A stretch of DNA of 64,000 nt from PFJX01 sp963713085. Lineage in GTDB: Bacteria; Pseudomonadota; Gammaproteobacteria; Burkholderiales; Thiobacillaceae. Location: positions 98,435-162,434 of the forward strand of contig CAVQKQ010000002.1 in assembly GCA_963713085.1 (NCBI GenBank), given 5' to 3'. Both the position numbers and the translations under genes were made by a program. Positions within the stretch are counted from its first letter, which is position 1. Every line of letters starts with the position of its first letter. Positions 52,684-60,541 of the stretch are shown piece after piece. The notes below the pieces were generated by a model. The model had not been told where the DNA came from. It was given only the letters and a program-made list of their open reading frames with translations, and made no database searches.

Positions 52684-53385
52684 TCACGTGCCAGCATTCA
52701 GCAACTTCTCGATTTCGGCTGCTGGCACTGCCCCATTACGGCGCACGCCATTCGAAAAGATCAGTGCAGGGGTACCGTTTATTCCCAGGCGGCGCCCCAA
52801 CGCCATGATGCTCTCGACCGGGTTATCGCAATCCTTGGATTCGGGGGGCGCCTTGCCTTCGATCAGATAGTCCTGCCAGGCCTGAGCCTTGTCGGGTGCA
52901 CACCAGATGGCCTTTGATATTGCCAAGGCGCGTGGATGCAGTTCGACCAGTGGATAGGGGAAGATATACAACTTGACGTTGTCCACTTGCGCCAATTCCC
53001 TCTCTAACTTCTTGCAGAAGGGACATTCCGGGTCGGAAAACACGGCCAGCCTACGTTCCCCTTTGCCACGCGTGATCTTGATGGCCTTGTCCAAGGGCAG
53101 GCTGGAAAAATCCAGTTGTGGCATCTGTTCCATGCGCTTCCGGGTCAGATTGGTCTTGCTGCGGGTATCGATCAGGGGGCCCGGCAGCAGGTAATCCCCG
53201 GTTTCATTCACATAGATGATCTCCCCGTTAGCGAAGACCTCGAGCAGGCCTGGGATGGGGCTGGGCGCCACGGTTCCGATCTCGATGCCGGGATAGCGCT
53301 CGGTCAACGCCTTGCGGATGGCCGCCTCATCGGCCTGGGCCAGCAGGGGAAACAAGACGCCCAGCAATATTACGAGGTGCTTCAT
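52684..53385 (-). CDS. dsbC: thiol:disulfide interchange protein DsbC
   Basis: The 233-residue periplasmic isomerase has a signal peptide (MKHLVILLGVLFPLLAQA). The N-terminal dimerisation domain (EVFANGEIIYVNETGDYLLP) precedes a thioredoxin-fold domain with the active-site CPFC in DPECPFCKKLERE and the cis-Pro region GTPALIFSNG. A second Cys pair (WCAP, KDCDNP) matches the structural disulfide of DsbC. The ATG at 53385 has GGAGATAAC before it. It lies upstream of the secretion operon on the same strand and could help fold exported substrates. Confidence 0.94.
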   Translation of the reverse strand: MKHLVILLGVLFPLLAQADEAAIRKALTERYPGIEIGTVAPSPIPGLLEVFANGEIIYVNETGDYLLPGPLIDTRSKTNLTRKRMEQMPQLDFSSLPLDKAIKITRGKGERRLAVFSDPECPFCKKLERELAQVDNVKLYIFPYPLVELHPRALAISKAIWCAPDKAQAWQDYLIEGKAPPESKDCDNPVESIMALGRRLGINGTPALIFSNGVRRNGAVPAAEIEKLLNAGT

Positions 53386-53526
53386 GTTATCTCCATATTT
53401 TGGCCATCGACGCATCACGTGGCCCGGCTGATATTAGCCATTTGTCATTACGAAACCACTGTACCTGAACTCCGGGCATGGCCCTCACGCCTCACGATCC
53501 GCTTTATAAAGTACGTCACAACCGGC

Positions 53527-54471
53527 TTAGGCGGTATTCAACTTTTCGACAAAATTGTTCAGGTCATCCGGCAAAGGGGCTTGAATGGCCAGAGGCTGAT
53601 GCGTGATCGGATGTAGCAGTTCCAGGCTGGCCGCATGCAGGAACATGCGCCTGAGCCCCTGCCGCTTCAAGACACGGTTGGCCTCGGGGTCTCCATATTT
53701 GTCATCGCCGGCGATAGGATGATTCAGCGCGGCCAGGTGCACCCGGATCTGGTGCGTACGGCCGGTTTTCAGCTCCGCCTCCAGCAGGCTGTAATCCTGG
53801 TAGCGCCGCACCAGACTGAAAATGGTGTGGGCGCGCTGGCCGTCCTCGTCCACCGCCACCCGGCGCTCCCCGTCTTCATTGAGATATTTATGAAGTGAGA
53901 GTTTCACGTGGCGAACCGGATCCCGCCAATGACCCAAGGCGAGGGCAACATAGGTTTTCCTGGTCTCTCCTTCCCGCAGCATTCTGTGCAACTCGGTCAG
54001 GGCCGTGCGTTTCAGTGCCAGCATCAACACCCCGGAGGTTTCCTTGTCCAGGCGATGGGCCAATTCCAGAAACCGGGCGTGGGGCAATTCCATCCGCAAC
54101 TGCTCGATCACTCCCAGGCTGATACCGCTGCCGCCATGGACCGCCTGACCGCTGGGCTTGTCGATGATCAGCAGGCTGTCATCGCGATACAGCACCCGGT
54201 CCAGCAGCGGTTTGCCGAAAACCCCGACGGGCGTTTCCACCTTTTCCGCCATGCGCACCGGGGGGATGCGTATTTCATCCCCCTCGGCCAGTTTGTACTC
54301 GGGCTTGGCACGGCGACCGCACACCCGAACCTCGCCTTCCCTCAACATGCGGTAAATACGACTTTTCGGCACGCCTTTGAGGCGGCGGAACAGAAAATTA
54401 TCCAGGCGCTGCCCGCATTCTTCCGGACCGATCGACACTTTGGTTACAGCAGCTTTGCCATTGGATTGCAT
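53527..54471 (-). CDS. rluC: 23S rRNA pseudouridine(955/2504/2580) synthase
   Basis: The 314-residue enzyme has an N-terminal S4 domain (QRLDNFLFRRLKGVPKSRIY) and the RluA-type catalytic core. The core has HRLDKETSGVLMLALKR (catalytic Asp), LKTGRTHQIRVHLA and GDDKYGDPEAN. RluC rather than RluD is supported by its divergent position from rne, a conserved proteobacterial arrangement. The ATG at 54471 was chosen from several; an in-frame start lies at 54534. Confidence 0.95.
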   Translation of the reverse strand: MQSNGKAAVTKVSIGPEECGQRLDNFLFRRLKGVPKSRIYRMLREGEVRVCGRRAKPEYKLAEGDEIRIPPVRMAEKVETPVGVFGKPLLDRVLYRDDSLLIIDKPSGQAVHGGSGISLGVIEQLRMELPHARFLELAHRLDKETSGVLMLALKRTALTELHRMLREGETRKTYVALALGHWRDPVRHVKLSLHKYLNEDGERRVAVDEDGQRAHTIFSLVRRYQDYSLLEAELKTGRTHQIRVHLAALNHPIAGDDKYGDPEANRVLKRQGLRRMFLHAASLELLHPITHQPLAIQAPLPDDLNNFVEKLNTA

Positions 54472-54861
54472 TCGCTTATACTCACGCTGCTCAAAAAGGG
54501 TGCAATAGGGGCGTTGAAGAGCTTGCCCGCGCACTAAATTTGGGTGCCGGTTGTTTCAGCTCACCGGCGCTAGAGCCGCCCCCCGGTGCGCCTGATCTAC
54601 GCGTATTCCGCGACCATAGAGCAGCACCCGAGGCCCGCTGGCCCGAAAAAAGCAGCGATGTTAACGCACAGTTTGCGCCACCAGCACCCGGACAATTGCC
54701 CGGCCGGTTATGAGCCGGCGGGAAATAGGATAAACCTCGAATCATGCACCAGCCGTTCAGCGACACGGATATTCCAGCCGCCTGACTTCCTGCCCCGCAT
54801 CGCCGCCACAATTACAGTGGCGGGGTTTATCTCCCGGGCGCGCGTCGCGCTGGGGTAAAAA
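54472..54861 (+). promoter_or_regulatory. long structured leader of rne and rluC/rne divergent promoters
   Basis: The 390-base gap must carry promoters for both genes and most of it would be the rne 5' untranslated region. Clear stems are GCCGG-TTATGAG-CCGGC near 54714 and CCGCCAC-AATTACA-GTGGCGG at about 54804-54824, then a GCGCG-CGT-CGCGC stem shortly before the ATG. In E. coli a long rne leader mediates feedback cleavage by RNase E; a similar role is inferred here. Confidence 0.5.
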
Positions 54862-57552
54862 ATGAAACGAATGTTGTTCAACGCGACGCAGGCGGAGGAA
54901 CTCCGCGTCGCCATTGTCGAAGGTCAGAAACTGATCGACCTGGACATTGAGTCCGCCACCAAGGAACAGCGCAAAGGCAACATCTACAAGGCCGTTGTCA
55001 CCCGGGTAGAACCCTCCCTTGAAGCCTGCTTCGTCAACTACGGCGCGGAACGCCACGGTTTTCTGCCGTTCAAGGAGATCTCTCGTTCCGCCCTGCCAGG
55101 CGGCGATATCAGCCGGGGCAAGATCCAGGAACAACTGAAGGAAGGCCTGGAACTCATCGTCCAGGTGGAAAAGGACGAGCGCGGCAACAAAGGTGCGGCC
55201 CTGACCAACTTCGTCAGCCTGGCCGGCCGCTATCTTGTGCTGATGCCCAATAATCCCCGGGGCGGCGGCGTTTCCCGCCGCATCGAGGGCGAGGAACGCA
55301 ATGAACTGCGGGACGCCCTGGCGCAGTTGGAAGTACCCGCCGGCATGAGCCTGATCGGCCGCACCGCCGGCATCGGACGCGGCGTCGAGGAACTCCAGTG
55401 GGACCTGAACTATCTCCTGCAACTCTGGAGCGCCATCGACGGCGCAGCCAAGGGCCAGACCGGGGCATTCCTGATCTATGCCGAATCCAGCCTGGTGATA
55501 CGCGCCATCCGCGACTACTTCACCCCGGATATCGGCGAACTCCTGATCGATGAACCCAGTATCTACGAACAGGCCAGGCAGTTCATGGCCCACGTGATGC
55601 CGGGCAACGTCAACAGCGTCAAGCTCTACAGCGACCCGGTGCCCCTGTTCTCGCGCTTCCAGATCGAACACCAGATCGAAACCGCCTATTCCCGCACCGT
55701 TCCCCTGCCCTCCGGCGGCTCCATCGTAATCGACCACGCCGAAGCCCTGGTGGCGGTCGATGTCAACTCCGCCCAGGCCACAAAGGGCGGCGACATTGAA
55801 CAGACCGCCTTAAACACCAACCTGGAGGCCGCCGACGAGGTGGCACGCCAGTTGCGTTTGCGGGACCTGGGCGGCCTGATCGTCATCGACTTCATCGACA
55901 TGGAGAACCAGCGCAACCAGCGCGAGGTGGAAGATCGCCTGCGCGATGCCCTGCACTATGACCGGGCACGGGTCCAGACCGGCAAGATCTCCCGTTTCGG
56001 CCTGCTGGAACTGTCGCGCCAACGCCTCCAGCCCAGCCTGGGCGAGACCAGCTACATCACCTGCCCGCGCTGCGCCGGCACCGGCCACGTGCGCAGTACC
56101 GAATCCTTCGCCTTGCACCTGCTGCGCCTGCTCCAGGAAGAGGCCATGAAGGACAATACCGGCACGGTCCAACTTCAGGTGCCCGTCGAAGTAGCCACTT
56201 TCCTGCTCAACGAGAAGCGCCACGACATTCTCTCCATCGAGGCACGACACCGGGTGGAAGTGGTGCTGATCCCCAATCTGCACTTCGAGACGCCCCGCTA
56301 CACCCTGTCCCGCTTCCGCCACGATCAGTTGAACCAGGCCGAACCCCTGGCCCCCAGCTACAAGATGGTGGAGAAGCCGCTGGAGGAGGAACCCCAGCAG
56401 CGCGGTGCCGGCGCCGCCAAGCCGGAGCGGGCCCAACCCATGGTTCAGGGCATCACCCCCGACCAGCCGGCCCCTACCCCCGTCAGCGTCTCCCCCATTG
56501 CCCCGGAATCGGCGAAGCCCGGGCTGTTCGGCCGCATTGTCGGCTGGCTGCGCGGCATGAATGCCCCGGAGGAAGAGGTCAAACCCATCGCCGAGAAGAA
56601 ACCCGAGCCTCGCCGTGAGCGCGACAGCCGTCGCAGCCGGGACAATCGCGGTGAACGGGGCGAGCAGCGTCGTCCCCGTGGCGAACGGCCCGAGAAGTCC
56701 GAGCGCGCGGAACAAGGCGAGCGCCGTCCCCGTGGCGAACGCCAGGACAACCGGGAACCCCGGGAGAATCGTGAACCCAGGGAACCTCGCGAGAGCCGCG
56801 ATACCAGGGGCGAGCGCCCGGAACGCCCACGCCGCGAGCGGGCTCCGGCGGCCGAAACCGTCAAGGCGACCGAGCCGGTTGCCACCGTACCCTCGACCGA
56901 CGCCGGGGGAGAAGCAACAGCAGAAGAACACGAAAACCGCCGCCGGGGTCGCCGCGGTGGCAGGGGTCGCCGCGGAGAAGGCCGCAGTGGCGAAGGACGA
57001 GGCGAAAGCGCGACACAATCCTTGGAACAGCCCTCCGAGAAGGTCCTGGAGGCCGATGGCGTCGCGGAGATGCCGGTCCCGGAAACAACGGCTCCGGCAG
57101 TGGCTCCCACAGTCATGATCCAGATGGACTTGGCGGAATCCGGGCCTGCCGAGCGGCCAGCTATCGTTACTCCAGCCGTGGTGGAACCGGTAAAACCCCA
57201 GCCCGAACCGGTCGAATTGCCGGAACCGGACCTGTCCGCAGCCGGGCTGGAGATGGTGCAAACCAAATCCGCCGCCGCGGCTGAAGCCACGGGCGGCCAG
57301 GAGCCGCCTACGGTCAAACCTTCGCGCCGCCGGCGCAGTCGCTCCCAGTCGGAACAGGCCCAGGTCGAACCCTTACAGATGGTGGAAACCAAGTCAGACA
57401 ACGCCCCCGAGTCGGCCGACGCAACATCGGCGAATTGGGGGCCGCCCTCAAATCCGCGGCGCCGCGCACGTCCCAAGACCGAGGATGTGCAAGCCGCCGA
57501 ACCGCTGGTATTGGTGGAAACCAAGCAAGCGGATGAAACTCCGGCGCATTGA
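54862..57552 (+). CDS. rne: ribonuclease E
   Basis: The 896-residue endoribonuclease has an S1 domain (KGNIYKAVVTRVEPSLEACF), the RNase H-like/5'-sensor region and the DNase I-like catalytic subdomain (IVIDHAEALVAVDVNSAQA, GLIVIDFIDMENQRNQREVE). The CPRCAGTGH zinc-link follows. After residue 510 the tail is disordered and Arg/Glu-rich (RRPRGERPEKSERAEQ), an RNA-binding and degradosome-scaffold type region. The last 110 residues carry three short repeats: MVQTKSA, MVETKSD and LVETKQA. A weak ribosome site (GGGGT) precedes the ATG. It ends at a perfect bidirectional terminator. Confidence 0.97.
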   Translation: MKRMLFNATQAEELRVAIVEGQKLIDLDIESATKEQRKGNIYKAVVTRVEPSLEACFVNYGAERHGFLPFKEISRSALPGGDISRGKIQEQLKEGLELIVQVEKDERGNKGAALTNFVSLAGRYLVLMPNNPRGGGVSRRIEGEERNELRDALAQLEVPAGMSLIGRTAGIGRGVEELQWDLNYLLQLWSAIDGAAKGQTGAFLIYAESSLVIRAIRDYFTPDIGELLIDEPSIYEQARQFMAHVMPGNVNSVKLYSDPVPLFSRFQIEHQIETAYSRTVPLPSGGSIVIDHAEALVAVDVNSAQATKGGDIEQTALNTNLEAADEVARQLRLRDLGGLIVIDFIDMENQRNQREVEDRLRDALHYDRARVQTGKISRFGLLELSRQRLQPSLGETSYITCPRCAGTGHVRSTESFALHLLRLLQEEAMKDNTGTVQLQVPVEVATFLLNEKRHDILSIEARHRVEVVLIPNLHFETPRYTLSRFRHDQLNQAEPLAPSYKMVEKPLEEEPQQRGAGAAKPERAQPMVQGITPDQPAPTPVSVSPIAPESAKPGLFGRIVGWLRGMNAPEEEVKPIAEKKPEPRRERDSRRSRDNRGERGEQRRPRGERPEKSERAEQGERRPRGERQDNREPRENREPREPRESRDTRGERPERPRRERAPAAETVKATEPVATVPSTDAGGEATAEEHENRRRGRRGGRGRRGEGRSGEGRGESATQSLEQPSEKVLEADGVAEMPVPETTAPAVAPTVMIQMDLAESGPAERPAIVTPAVVEPVKPQPEPVELPEPDLSAAGLEMVQTKSAAAAEATGGQEPPTVKPSRRRRSRSQSEQAQVEPLQMVETKSDNAPESADATSANWGPPSNPRRRARPKTEDVQAAEPLVLVETKQADETPAH

Positions 57553-57566
57553 GGTCCACCCTCAAG

Positions 57567-57603
57567 GAATGAAAAAGCCGGCTAATAGCCGGCTTTTTCA
57601 TTC
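57567..57603. terminator. bidirectional intrinsic terminator between rne and the phosphatase gene
   Basis: Perfect 17-bp arms GAATGAAAAAGCCGGCT (57567-57583) and AGCCGGCTTTTTCATTC (57587-57603) enclose an AAT loop. A and T runs on both sides make it work for both converging transcripts. Confidence 0.92.
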
Positions 57604-57626
57604 GCGCCCCGTTTGACCTGCCTGAG

Positions 57627-58109
57627 CTAAGTCCTGATCGTAATCAGCAAGCCGGCTGCGGCATCCTCCACCATATCAAGCACCATGCTGAATCCCCGGG
57701 TTCCACCGTAGTAGGGGTCCGGCACCTCCAGGTTGGGAAACTTATTGCTGTAGGAAAGAAACAGCCGCAGCTTGTGCTGGTGCTCGGGTGGACATTTCCG
57801 CTTGAGCGAGGCGAGGTTGTCCCGGTCCATGGCCAGGATATAGTCAAAATCGGTGAAATCCCTTTTCTTGACCTGCCTGGCCCGCAGAGTAGACAGGTCA
57901 TAACCCCGTACGCGCGCGGTTTCCTGGGCCCTTTTGTCCGGGGCCTCCCCTTCATGGTAGCCCTCGGTCCCCGCGGAATCGATCAGCAGCTTTTTTTCCA
58001 TCCCGGCTTCCAGCGCCTTCTTGCTCAGCACGCCTTCGGCGGTGGGAGATCGACAGATGTTGCCCATGCAAACCAGCAAAATGGCAACCTTTTCGTTTGT
58101 GTCCTGCAT
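57627..58109 (-). CDS. low molecular weight protein-tyrosine phosphatase
   Basis: The 160-residue enzyme has the N-terminal P-loop CMGNICRSPTAEGVL (C-X5-R-S) and the C-terminal general acid in VPDPYYGGTRGFSMVLDMV. DYILAMDRDNL is also conserved. Partners may be tyrosine kinases of exopolysaccharide systems or small-molecule phosphates; none is in the window. AGGAACAG before the ATG gives a ribosome site. It is convergent with rne. Confidence 0.93.
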   Translation of the reverse strand: MQDTNEKVAILLVCMGNICRSPTAEGVLSKKALEAGMEKKLLIDSAGTEGYHEGEAPDKRAQETARVRGYDLSTLRARQVKKRDFTDFDYILAMDRDNLASLKRKCPPEHQHKLRLFLSYSNKFPNLEVPDPYYGGTRGFSMVLDMVEDAAAGLLITIRT

Positions 58110-58143
58110 TTCTGTTCCTGTTGGTTGGATCGCTCACCCATGT

Positions 58144-58797
58144 TCAAGGCAGCAACAGACTGAATACGGCGCCATGATCGTTGTGCAGGCGGAGTTCGCC
58201 ACAGCGATCCTGGTTGGTGTGGGCTTGGGCTATCAGGCTGGATAGCTGCAAGCCCAGACCGGTACCGGTCGCTCGATATGGGGTGTCTGTAGAGACGCTT
58301 TCGAGGATGTGCGTTGGATAACCGTCCGAATCATCCCTGACCTGAAAGGCCAGATAGCCATCAATGATATTGGACTCGATGCGAATTGTGGAGCGCGCGT
58401 ATTGTAGAGAATTGTGCAGGGCGTTGATCAAGGCCATTTCCACCAGGCTCCGATCAAAAAAACCGATTTCCGGCACGGCCGGGTCGACCCTACTCTCTAT
58501 GACATGCTTGCCCCGGGACAGAGATGACGCCATGTCCTGACAGGCACGTACCAGATCATGTGGGGAATAGGCATCCAACGAGGGATGCAACTGCTGGTTC
58601 ACCGCCTTGTATATGAGTAAGGCCTGCTGCAGCCTGTCTACCACCCCCTGGCACAACAGCCTCGCCTCGTTGACGGTGGTGTCATGCTCCGGGTCGACCC
58701 TGAGGGGTATGGCGTCGATGGTCATGGCAAGCAGACCGAGATTATTCTTTAACTCATGCATGAAGGCGGCATAGAGCGTCGTCACATCCAATTTCAT
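58144..58797 (-). CDS. sensorless histidine kinase-like ATPase protein
   Basis: The 217-residue protein begins almost directly with an H-box-like helix (AAFMHELKNNLGLLAMTIDA). A GHKL ATPase domain follows with an N-box (LINALHNSLQYARS), a G1-like DDSDGYP and a G2 box (ATGTGLGLQLSSLIA). It has no sensor, HAMP or transmembrane part. Its ATG overlaps the stop of the REC-TPR gene (ATGA), which strongly suggests a functional pair. The ATG is followed by MKLDVTTLY. Confidence 0.82.
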   Translation of the reverse strand: MKLDVTTLYAAFMHELKNNLGLLAMTIDAIPLRVDPEHDTTVNEARLLCQGVVDRLQQALLIYKAVNQQLHPSLDAYSPHDLVRACQDMASSLSRGKHVIESRVDPAVPEIGFFDRSLVEMALINALHNSLQYARSTIRIESNIIDGYLAFQVRDDSDGYPTHILESVSTDTPYRATGTGLGLQLSSLIAQAHTNQDRCGELRLHNDHGAVFSLLLP

Positions 58798-60458
58798 TTG
58801 TCGCCTTTCCTGCGGATGCCGAATCGGGTTTCGACCTCTTTCATGTTGATACGCAACCCGGGGATCCGGCCATGGCCCGGTGCCTGCCGTTCCGCTTCAT
58901 CCAGCAATCGCCGCGCCTCCTGCAGCATTGCTTCGTCCATACCTTCCCGGTCCAGCAGTTTCAATATCACCCAGACCGCATTCATGATGATGCGGGGATT
59001 GAAGGGTGCCTCCCTGCAGGCGGTGAGCAGACATTCCACCGCCGCCCGGTAATCACCCTTCTGAGCCAGCATGACCCCTTCGTTATTGAGCTTGCGCACA
59101 TCCGCCGTCGCCGTGGACACCACGGCGTCGCCCGCCTCACCGCGCCCCGCCTCTTCATAGATGCGCTTGGCCTTGGCCAGAAGAGCCTCGCTGTCGTGGG
59201 CGTTCTTGGCCACCTCTCCGACGATGGCATCCGCATCCTCGAGACGCCCGTTGGCCATGCAGGTTTCCGCGAGATCCAGCATGGCCTGGGAGTCGATGTG
59301 CACCCCGGCGCCGCGCAGTTTGGCCGCCTCGTCCAGTGCCCGTTTGGCCTCTTCGCTGTGTCCGGCCTTGGTATGCACCATGCCCTGAGTGACCGCCATG
59401 ACCAACTGACCCTCCGCGCTGGAATGAAGCGTGGGTTTGGCATTTTTCAGGGTATCCGATGCCGCCTTGAGGTCACCTTGTTCGATCTGCACCCGGCACA
59501 AATTCCCGAAATCCGACGGGGTGATGAAGATGGAATGGCGTCCCTTGTCCAAGGCCGCAGCGAAGGCATTGCGCGCGGTGCCCAGATCGCCGTTGGCATG
59601 GGCCAACTCGCCAAGTCTTTGCTGGCGACGGACGGTCTTACCGGAGATGGCAGTCCCTTGTTCCAGGACTTTCTGGGCACCCGCGAGGTCTTTCCTCGCC
59701 TGGCACACCTCTGACAGCAAATCGTAGGCCGCCACCATTTCCGGGGCCGCCTCCATCACATCCCGCAGTTCCTCTTCGGCCTCCACTTCCTTTTTCTCCA
59801 TATGCAGCGCCCTGGCCAGACCGAGCCGGGCCCAGGGCACCGCGCGCATCTTGATGATCTTCCGATAGAGTTCCTCCGCCTCCTCGAATCGGCCGGCGGC
59901 ATTCAGCAGTTCGCCCTTGAAACGCAAGGCATCCACGACATACTTTGGCTTGCTCTGGATGATGACGTCGCAACTCGCGATGGCCGCCTCCAGGTCGTGG
60001 GCTGCGAATTGCAGGTAGGCATCCAGGAAGACCAGCTTGCGCAACAGGATGTTCTCAAGCCGATTGCGCAGGATTTCCGCGCTGAACGGCTTGATCATGT
60101 AATCGTCCGGAGCCAGTTCCGCGGTGGCCACCACTTTCTCGTAGACCGACTCGGCCGTAACCATGATGAACACGGTCTCCAGGTTGATCAAACCACGGTG
60201 GCGCAGTTCTTCAAGCAGTTGCTGGCCATCCCGGCCATCGCCCAGGTTGAAGTCGCACAGGATCAGATCATATTGGCTGTGCTGGACCCGGGCGATGGCT
60301 TCGAATGCCGATCCGGCCAGGTCAATCTTGGTCATGCCGAAATTGGACAAGGTCATCTTCAGCGCGCTGCGCATTCCCGGGTAGTCGTCCACCACCAAGG
60401 CGCGCAAAGAGCCATAGTTGATCGTGTCATCGATCATCTTGATCGTGCTCAAAGCCAT
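58794..60458 (-). CDS. response regulator with REC domain and tetratricopeptide repeats
   Basis: The 554-residue protein has an N-terminal receiver domain, with acidic pair LRALVVDDYPGM, phospho-acceptor Asp in DLILCDFNLGDGRDG and Lys in DDYMIKPFS. About ten TPR-like units follow (RFEEAEELYRKIIKMRAVPW and EEAKRALDEAAKLRGAG among them), ending in a basic tail. There is no DNA-binding or enzymatic output, so it should signal through protein contacts. The ATG at 60458 is preferred over a GTG at 60464 because GAGG is well placed. Similar REC-TPR proteins are known in proteobacteria, but their outputs are mostly unstudied. Confidence 0.85.
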   Translation of the reverse strand: MALSTIKMIDDTINYGSLRALVVDDYPGMRSALKMTLSNFGMTKIDLAGSAFEAIARVQHSQYDLILCDFNLGDGRDGQQLLEELRHRGLINLETVFIMVTAESVYEKVVATAELAPDDYMIKPFSAEILRNRLENILLRKLVFLDAYLQFAAHDLEAAIASCDVIIQSKPKYVVDALRFKGELLNAAGRFEEAEELYRKIIKMRAVPWARLGLARALHMEKKEVEAEEELRDVMEAAPEMVAAYDLLSEVCQARKDLAGAQKVLEQGTAISGKTVRRQQRLGELAHANGDLGTARNAFAAALDKGRHSIFITPSDFGNLCRVQIEQGDLKAASDTLKNAKPTLHSSAEGQLVMAVTQGMVHTKAGHSEEAKRALDEAAKLRGAGVHIDSQAMLDLAETCMANGRLEDADAIVGEVAKNAHDSEALLAKAKRIYEEAGRGEAGDAVVSTATADVRKLNNEGVMLAQKGDYRAAVECLLTACREAPFNPRIIMNAVWVILKLLDREGMDEAMLQEARRLLDEAERQAPGHGRIPGLRINMKEVETRFGIRRKGDK

Positions 60459-60541
60459 TGCCACCTCACTCTCCGGGACAGCCTGCTATAGCCTCGGTCC
60501 CTTTATTTGCGCTGCCGACAAGCCCCACTAACGGCATTAAT

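Noticed and set aside
54471..54520. Possible leaderless promoter of rluC (TATAAG just before the ATG)
   Set aside because: Spacing to any -35-like box is 19 bases or poor, and the start codon itself is uncertain, so it was not called.
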